From positions 1 to 64,000 of the forward strand of contig CAYSPG010000019.1 in NCBI GenBank assembly GCA_964432885.1: 64,000 bases of DNA, in the 5' to 3' direction. The DNA is from CAYSPG01 sp964432885. Its GTDB lineage: Bacteria; Bacteroidota; Bacteroidia; AKYH767-A; OLB10. This document shows positions 58,786-64,000 of the stretch, piece after piece; the first letter of the stretch is position 1; each line of letters opens with the position of its first letter. A program made the translations under genes and the position numbers. A model generated the notes under the pieces. It was not told the origin of the DNA and ran no database searches. It saw only the letters and a program-made list of their open reading frames with translations.

Positions 58786-59793
58786 CTATGCTTTGTTTAT
58801 TGCTGCGCTGTATATTTTATCAATAATCTCCACTGTTTTCAATCCTTCAAACGAACTGGTGTTAATGGCATCACCGTGTTTCAAAACATTAATCACATTT
58901 TCGTAAACCATATCGTGATTTGACATGGAGCCTTGATATTGCCCGTAATTATTGGCAGTATTTCCTACAGGTAAATTTTCTATTTTATAATTTTTAATGT
59001 TTTGATATTCGAGTTCATTTAAATATTGTCCGCCAATTTTTACCGTTCCGTTTTCTGCAAATATGGTTAGCGAACCTTCCATGTTTTTTCCAAAGCTGTT
59101 TACCGAATAATTCAACGTACCAATAGCGCCATTGTAAAATTCTAAAATGGCAACTCCCGTATCTTCAAATTCAATTATGCCTTTGTGAGCATAGTTTCCC
59201 ATAAAGGCGGCAACATTTTTTACATCACCAAGCATGTAATAAAGCAAATCAACAAAGTGGCTGAACTGTGTGTATAACGTTCCGCCATCCATGCTCTTGG
59301 TACCCTTCCACGAATTTTTATAGTAGTCTTCATTACGATTCCAAAAGCAACTTAGCTGTACGCTGTAAATTTTTCCAAGAATATTTTTATCAATCAAATC
59401 TTTGATGGCAACTACAGGGGGATTAAAACGATTTTGCTTTATGGCAAACAAACGTTTGTTATTTCGCTCAGCAGCTTTTAGCATTTCGCCACAATCGTAA
59501 ACACTAATTGCCATAGGCTTTTCGCACAAAACATGGAAGCCTGCATTAAGCGCTTTAATGGAATGTTCGGCATGCAAACCGTTAGGTGAGCAAACAGAAA
59601 CCACTACAACCGTGCGCTCATTTTTCAGTAAATCATCAATGGAGTAATAGGCTTTGGCATTAAATTTTTTTGCTGTCTCGTCAGCCTTTTCTTTAACCAC
59701 ATCACAAACAGCAATTAATTTTCCAAACTTTGTAATGTGTTCGGCATGACGTTGTGCTATGCGTCCGCAGCCAATTAAAGCAAAATGTATCAT
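58786..59793 (-). CDS. Gfo/Idh/MocA sugar dehydrogenase, WbpB-like
   Basis: A 335-residue NAD(P)-dependent oxidoreductase. The Rossmann motif FALIGCGRIAQRHAEHI is at the N-terminus, the catalytic EKP is in VLCEKPMAIS, and FNPPVVAIKDLIDKNILGKI and DGGTLYTQFSHFVDLL mark the catalytic domain. In the WbpB-type pathway such enzymes oxidise C3 of UDP-GlcNAcA before amination and acetylation. The required UDP-GlcNAc 6-dehydrogenase (WbpA) is not in the window. It is 2 bp from the acetyltransferase gene, so the two are coupled. Confidence 0.9.
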   Translation of the reverse strand: MIHFALIGCGRIAQRHAEHITKFGKLIAVCDVVKEKADETAKKFNAKAYYSIDDLLKNERTVVVVSVCSPNGLHAEHSIKALNAGFHVLCEKPMAISVYDCGEMLKAAERNNKRLFAIKQNRFNPPVVAIKDLIDKNILGKIYSVQLSCFWNRNEDYYKNSWKGTKSMDGGTLYTQFSHFVDLLYYMLGDVKNVAAFMGNYAHKGIIEFEDTGVAILEFYNGAIGTLNYSVNSFGKNMEGSLTIFAENGTVKIGGQYLNELEYQNIKNYKIENLPVGNTANNYGQYQGSMSNHDMVYENVINVLKHGDAINTSSFEGLKTVEIIDKIYSAAINKA

Positions 59794-59835
59794 CGTATCC
59801 TTCCTCTAAAAAGTGGACGCGAAAGTAAAAAAAAT

Positions 59836-61779
59836 TTACTCACTTACTTTAAAAACTTCGGCCCACTTTATTACAGCAATAGCTTTCCAAAATTCGCTTA
59901 CCTGCGCTGCATTTAGTGCTGGATTATCGAGTGAAGCCAAAATATTTTTCCGGTTTAAAATAGTTGGGATGTTTGATGAAGTGATGTAGTCGCGCAATGG
60001 CTTTCCTATTTCCAGCATCCAGTTTTTTTGTGGAGTTACAAATCCTTTTTTATCGGTGCGCCAAACTATTTCATCAGGAACTTTTTTGTCAATTGTTTTT
60101 CGCAAAACATATTTTGTCCAACCGCCTTGCATTTTAGCATCATCGGGTAATGCTAAAGTAAACTCAACCAAGCGATGGTCAAGAAACGGCACTCGCGACT
60201 CAATAGAAAACGCCATAGAGTTTCTGTCTTCATAACGCAGCAAATCATGCATGCCATATTTGGTGTACTGCAAACTCATTTCCAAATAGGATGTGCCCAT
60301 GTTTCGAGAATCAGCAACGGCAGCAAATTGCTTTTGAAAATTTTCACTGATAAAAGAAGAACCTGAGCGCGCTTTGCTGCGAACTATTTTTTTTACAAAC
60401 TCAGGCATATAATAAAATGCAGCACGCCCCATTTCATTTGCAATGCCAACAGAGCGGCTGTTTTTTAACTGTTGACTTTCAGAAAAAAGTTTTGCAAACC
60501 GCATTTTCTTTAGCAAACCCATTAAATATACTCCTGTAAAAATGCTGTAGCCACCAAGTGTTTCATCAGCACCTTGTCCATCCAACAAAACTTTCATGCC
60601 ATGTTGTCTTGCCAGTTTCATTACTTCCCATTGTGCATACATGCTTGTGGATGCAATGGGCATGTCCTGATGCCAGATTAATTTATCTAAATCGTTCCAG
60701 TAATTTTTTGAAGTAGGCTGTATGTAAAACGGTTTGATGTTGGAGAAATGCCCACTCACCATTTTTGCAAATTTTGATTCATCAATTTTTGCATCGTCAA
60801 ATACTGCGGTAAACGAATTAAAAATTGTATCGCGCAACTTTGGTGCTGCATACGCAATGATGGCGCTTGAATCCAAACCTCCACTCAAACAAGTCCCAAT
60901 GGGAACATCGGCACGCAAGTGCATCATTATGGATTCGTCAAAACGGGCAGCGTACTCTTCAAAATAATTTTTGCCAATAGTTGCCTTTATTTTTTCAACA
61001 CTTGCTGCAAAATCGTAATAAGAAAAAATATCAAGTTTATTTTTATTTAAATCAAAAAGCACATTATGTCCTACGGGCAATTCAATAATGTCATTAAACA
61101 AAGTTCCGTACGCATCCGAAATTTTTCCGAACGATACATACTGAAACAAATGCAATGAATTTATTTTGCTTTGAATTTTCTCATCCTGCAAAATGGCTTT
61201 TATTTCAGAGGCAAAAACAAAACGGTTGTTTTTATAAGAATAATAAAGTGGCTTTATTCCATAGCGGTCGCGAGAAATAAACAGTGTGCGTTTTTCAGTA
61301 TCGTAAATGGCAAACACCCACATGCCCATAAAACGCTGCACACAATCGGCTCCCCATTCTTTGTATGATGCAAGAATAACTTCAGTGTCGCTGTCGGATT
61401 CAAATTTGTATCCTTTGCCGGCAAGCTCATGCTTTATTTCTTTGTAATTATAAACCTCACCGTTAAACACAATTTGAAAACGCGCATTATCATACGTCAT
61501 GGGTTGGTGGCCATGCGCGCTTAAATCAATAATGCTAAGTCTTCGATGTACTAAACCAAGAATTGTTTTCTTTTCAGCACCTGCAAAACTCTTAATGTGT
61601 TGCTGCGATTTTACTTCTTCAATTGAGTCGTCACCATAAGCATGAGAAACTTTATAATCGGTATCCACCAGTAAAAAGCCTTCATCATCGGGCCCACGGT
61701 GCCGAATGGTTGCAGACATGTTGTACAGTATGTCTGTATTAAATCCTGATGTATCAATGATTCCTGCTATGCCGCACAT
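59836..61779 (-). CDS. asnB: Asparagine synthase (glutamine-hydrolysing)
   Basis: A 647-residue class II amidotransferase. Cys2 of MCGIAGIID is the glutaminase nucleophile. HRGPDDEGF, HRRLSIIDLS and VFNGEVYNYKE complete the glutaminase domain (1 to about 220). The synthetase domain has the ATP pyrophosphatase motif SGGLDSSAI, LLDGQGADETLGGY and AFSIESRVPFLDHRLVEF. In polysaccharide clusters such AsnB-like enzymes often amidate uronic-acid residues, which would fit the diacetamido-uronate genes next to it; that role is inference. Confidence 0.92.
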   Translation of the reverse strand: MCGIAGIIDTSGFNTDILYNMSATIRHRGPDDEGFLLVDTDYKVSHAYGDDSIEEVKSQQHIKSFAGAEKKTILGLVHRRLSIIDLSAHGHQPMTYDNARFQIVFNGEVYNYKEIKHELAGKGYKFESDSDTEVILASYKEWGADCVQRFMGMWVFAIYDTEKRTLFISRDRYGIKPLYYSYKNNRFVFASEIKAILQDEKIQSKINSLHLFQYVSFGKISDAYGTLFNDIIELPVGHNVLFDLNKNKLDIFSYYDFAASVEKIKATIGKNYFEEYAARFDESIMMHLRADVPIGTCLSGGLDSSAIIAYAAPKLRDTIFNSFTAVFDDAKIDESKFAKMVSGHFSNIKPFYIQPTSKNYWNDLDKLIWHQDMPIASTSMYAQWEVMKLARQHGMKVLLDGQGADETLGGYSIFTGVYLMGLLKKMRFAKLFSESQQLKNSRSVGIANEMGRAAFYYMPEFVKKIVRSKARSGSSFISENFQKQFAAVADSRNMGTSYLEMSLQYTKYGMHDLLRYEDRNSMAFSIESRVPFLDHRLVEFTLALPDDAKMQGGWTKYVLRKTIDKKVPDEIVWRTDKKGFVTPQKNWMLEIGKPLRDYITSSNIPTILNRKNILASLDNPALNAAQVSEFWKAIAVIKWAEVFKVSE

Positions 61780-61857
61780 AAAAATAGTCTACAGTTGGCA
61801 GTTGGCAATTTACAATTGTGTGAAGTCATTCGTTAGTTCTTTTTAATTCTTATTCGT

Positions 61858-63018
61858 TTATTTATTTTTTACTGCTGAATTATAAATGCCCATGAGTCGT
61901 TTTCCGAACACCTCAAACCCAAAACGGTTTACAACACTCGCTCGTATTTTTTCTGAGTTGTAATTTGTTCTTTCGTTAATCAGTTGTTTCATTGCGTTTG
62001 CAATTTCATCAACATTGTGTGGTGAAACTAAAATTCCGCAGCCTTCTACTACTTCTTTTGGAGCTGTTTCGTTTCCTACAATTACGGGCAAGCCACTGCT
62101 CATGGCCTCCGCTACTACCAATCCAAATGTTTCGTGCTCACTGGGGAAAACAAAGAACGATGATTTTGAAAACTGCTCATGCATTAATTTTTTATTGAAC
62201 TCTCCGGTTAAAGAAATTTTATTTTGCAACGAATTGTTTTTTACAAATTCTTCAATTGCATTTTTTTCTTTTCCATCACCCATTATCACCAATTTCCATT
62301 CGGGAAATTCTTTCTCAATTTTTTGAAATGCTTTTGCAACTCGTAAGCCGCCTTTGTAATCTTCTAATCGCGATGCAAAGGTGATGGTTTTATTTTTTTC
62401 TGTTTCAGCGCAAAGCGAAAATAAATTGGTGTTAACCGGATTATAAGTTGTAATTGTTTGCGGAGCATTCATGCCGCTTTGCTTAATCTGCATAGCCAAA
62501 TCATCACTTACAGTCATTAATGCAGCACAATTTCTCCATGCATGTTTTGCAAATTGCCTTAGCACAATGTTACCCGATATTTTTGAAAATGGCCCTGTAT
62601 GTTCTGTTATTACATAAGGAATTTTAAATTTTTTATACATGGCATAAGCAATGTTGCCATACAATGCTGAATTGTGCACATGCATTATATCCACATCGTT
62701 GCAAATAGTTTTTGCGTAAGCAACGCCACGTTTGAACCATTCTATATACAACAAAAATTTTGAAAGCGGATTAGTTGGCTTCTTGTCTGAAATAATCAGC
62801 CTGTGCACTTCAATGCCGTTGTAGTTTTCTTTAAAAATTCCTTTCTTTTTTCCGTGCAATTGTATAGTAAACACTTTTACATTGGCATAAGGCAAAACCG
62901 ATTCAATATAATCAAGAACAAAAATTCCTTTTGAATTATTTCCTTCTTCAGGAAACAAAGCAGGCAACACCAATACGTTTATTTTCTTTTCAGTCACAGT
63001 TTGTAAATGCGGCTGCAA
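61858..63018 (-). CDS. Glycosyltransferase family 4
   Basis: A 386-residue GT-B transferase. The N-terminal region has LVLPALFPEEGNNSKGIFVL, MHVHNSALYGNIAYAM and YVITEHTGPFSKISG. The donor-binding half has ITFASRLEDYKGGLRVAKAF, LVIMGDGKEKNAIEEF and the EX7E motif in PSEHETFGLVVAEAMSSGLP. It adds one sugar to the growing repeat unit. It is the first gene of the polysaccharide operon visible here, with its promoter side facing the divergent gene at 63111. Confidence 0.93.
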   Translation of the reverse strand: MQPHLQTVTEKKINVLVLPALFPEEGNNSKGIFVLDYIESVLPYANVKVFTIQLHGKKKGIFKENYNGIEVHRLIISDKKPTNPLSKFLLYIEWFKRGVAYAKTICNDVDIMHVHNSALYGNIAYAMYKKFKIPYVITEHTGPFSKISGNIVLRQFAKHAWRNCAALMTVSDDLAMQIKQSGMNAPQTITTYNPVNTNLFSLCAETEKNKTITFASRLEDYKGGLRVAKAFQKIEKEFPEWKLVIMGDGKEKNAIEEFVKNNSLQNKISLTGEFNKKLMHEQFSKSSFFVFPSEHETFGLVVAEAMSSGLPVIVGNETAPKEVVEGCGILVSPHNVDEIANAMKQLINERTNYNSEKIRASVVNRFGFEVFGKRLMGIYNSAVKNK

Positions 63019-63110
63019 AACTAATGTTTGAAATTTTACCTGCTAATTTAATTTGAATTAACCGCATTTAACCCTAAGAAAAATAGCTGTGGATTGTTTT
63101 TCTTTGCACC

Positions 63111-64000
63111 ATGCAAATGCAGAAAAACTTTATGGAATTGCTTTATCAAACCGACAGCTATTTTAATATTAAACCGCGCACCAAAACAGATAAAGCACTT
63201 GCCATGTTAAGCGCCACCCTTTTTTTCAAAAAAAATGCAGCCAGACTTATAAAAGCCAGCAAGCGAAATTTAACTGCTTTAACACCACCGGTTGATATAG
63301 GCATTGATAAGTATGACGGTGACAATAGGTATGTGCAAGAATTGGCCTCATATTTAAAAACCGAGCTATCGGAATATATATACGGTGCATACATCCATGG
63401 CAGCCTGGCTACCGGAGAAGAAATCACTTACAGCGATTTTGATGCGTTGATTATTTTAAACAACAGCATTTTTGAATCAGAAAAAACGTTGGTGGCAGTA
63501 GCCAAAAAATTGTATGAGTCATCAAAATATTTTTTTCGCTTTGATCCGTTACAGCATCACCGCTGGTTTGTTATTCCACAAAAATACCTGGCAATGTATC
63601 CCGAAACATTTTTTCCTGTCGAACTTTTTAAATACAGCAAATCGCTTTTTGATAAAGGAATGCATTTTCAAATTTCACCGGCACCGGATGCAGATTTTAA
63701 AAAACCTTTTTTTAATCTTTCAAACAGCTTAATAAAAAATTTAGATACAGGAAAAATTCCAACACATATGTATTCGCTTAAAAGTTTGTTGAGTGAATTT
63801 ATGCTACTGCCATCCTTTTATGTTCAGGCGCGTGATAAAAAAGGGGTGTTTAAAAAATTTAGTTTCGAAATAGCAAAACAAGATTTTAAACCGGCTGATT
63901 GGAAAGTGATGGATGAGGCATCGCACATAAGGGAAATATGGGATTATAAACTTACACCTGACGAGCAGAAAGAATTTACCAAACATGATTTTATAAGCCG
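63111..64000 (+). CDS. Nucleotidyltransferase-fold protein, partial (runs off the window)
   Basis: The frame is open from ATG 63111 to the last base, about 296 residues seen. Residues about 85-110 (YIYGAYIHGSLATGEEITYS followed by DFDALIIL) carry the GS...SDxD pattern of the polymerase-beta-like nucleotidyltransferase superfamily, as in MNT-type and aminoglycoside nucleotidyltransferases. The N-terminal 80 residues are helical. The rest, with RFDPLQHHRWFVIPQKY, is not a family I recognise. TTTCTTTG, ending 4 bases before the ATG, is an imperfect -7 element. It diverges from the polysaccharide operon. Substrate unknown. Confidence 0.75.
   Translation, partial: MQMQKNFMELLYQTDSYFNIKPRTKTDKALAMLSATLFFKKNAARLIKASKRNLTALTPPVDIGIDKYDGDNRYVQELASYLKTELSEYIYGAYIHGSLATGEEITYSDFDALIILNNSIFESEKTLVAVAKKLYESSKYFFRFDPLQHHRWFVIPQKYLAMYPETFFPVELFKYSKSLFDKGMHFQISPAPDADFKKPFFNLSNSLIKNLDTGKIPTHMYSLKSLLSEFMLLPSFYVQARDKKGVFKKFSFEIAKQDFKPADWKVMDEASHIREIWDYKLTPDEQKEFTKHDFIS

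Noticed and set aside
63158..63427. 89-codon minus-strand frame
   Set aside because: It is opposite the nucleotidyltransferase-fold gene, whose GS...SDxD motif gives that frame far better support.

Overview
This window is a stretch of a low-GC, free-living Bacteroidota chromosome. The lineage signs are: many exported proteins ending in a type IX secretion (T9SS) C-terminal sorting domain, a porZ gene, a fused murF-alr gene, type III glutamine synthetase, a fused alpha/beta 2-oxo acid dehydrogenase E1, an IPExxxVDY gene next to pyruvate kinase, a DUF5683 protein, and promoters of the Bacteroidota TAnnTTTG type. I cannot fix the family or genus. No rRNA, tRNA or CRISPR array was recognised.

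Layout. 0-5.8 kb: housekeeping genes (DUF5683, S9 peptidase, PhzF, kbl, plsC-like acyltransferase). 5.8-7.1 kb: a graveyard holding a RelE-type toxin-antitoxin pair, both halves broken, and a collapsed T9SS-exported gene. 7.1-14.9 kb: bacilliredoxin, a split sensor/response-regulator operon, tadA, an IPExxxVDY-pyk pair, a 2-oxo acid dehydrogenase E1, a tiny Cys-rich membrane protein and a LuxR-type regulator. 15.4-22.7 kb: an array of secreted paralogues ('NLVPNxSFE' proteins and S74 tail-fibre-like proteins), including one internally deleted and one truncated copy. 22.7-38.6 kb: core genes (murF-alr, tdk, glutamine synthetase III, tatA, porZ, recG, FAD oxidoreductase) and several envelope proteins. 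38.7-44.4 kb: two large surface proteins, one a metzincin-like protease with four PKD domains. 44.4-49.8 kb: a WecB/TagA/CpsF glycosyltransferase, UPF0173 hydrolase, lipoprotein, parA-parB and pirin. 49.8-63.0 kb: a one-directional surface-polysaccharide locus with sugar-nucleotide enzymes (WbpB/WbpD/WbpE-like and LegB-like), glycosyltransferases, an O-antigen ligase/polymerase and asparagine synthase. The window ends inside a nucleotidyltransferase-fold gene.

The most unusual layer is a dense set of small repeat elements. (1) A 208-bp MITE-like element lies inside the toxin gene with a 9-bp target duplication, and removing it restores the frame. (2) A 220-bp triple-nested inverted-repeat element with TTA duplications touches the E1 stop codon. 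(3) Short palindromes are translated in frame inside kbl and a histidine-kinase ATPase. (4) Two unrelated small genes, a four-helix-bundle (S23/IVP-like) gene and a GxxExxY gene, are each enclosed by internally repetitive inverted arms. Gene-less inverted-repeat pairs built on similar words lie elsewhere, two of these structures sitting within the polysaccharide operon. The shared design of group 4 is the best candidate here for an undescribed mobile system.
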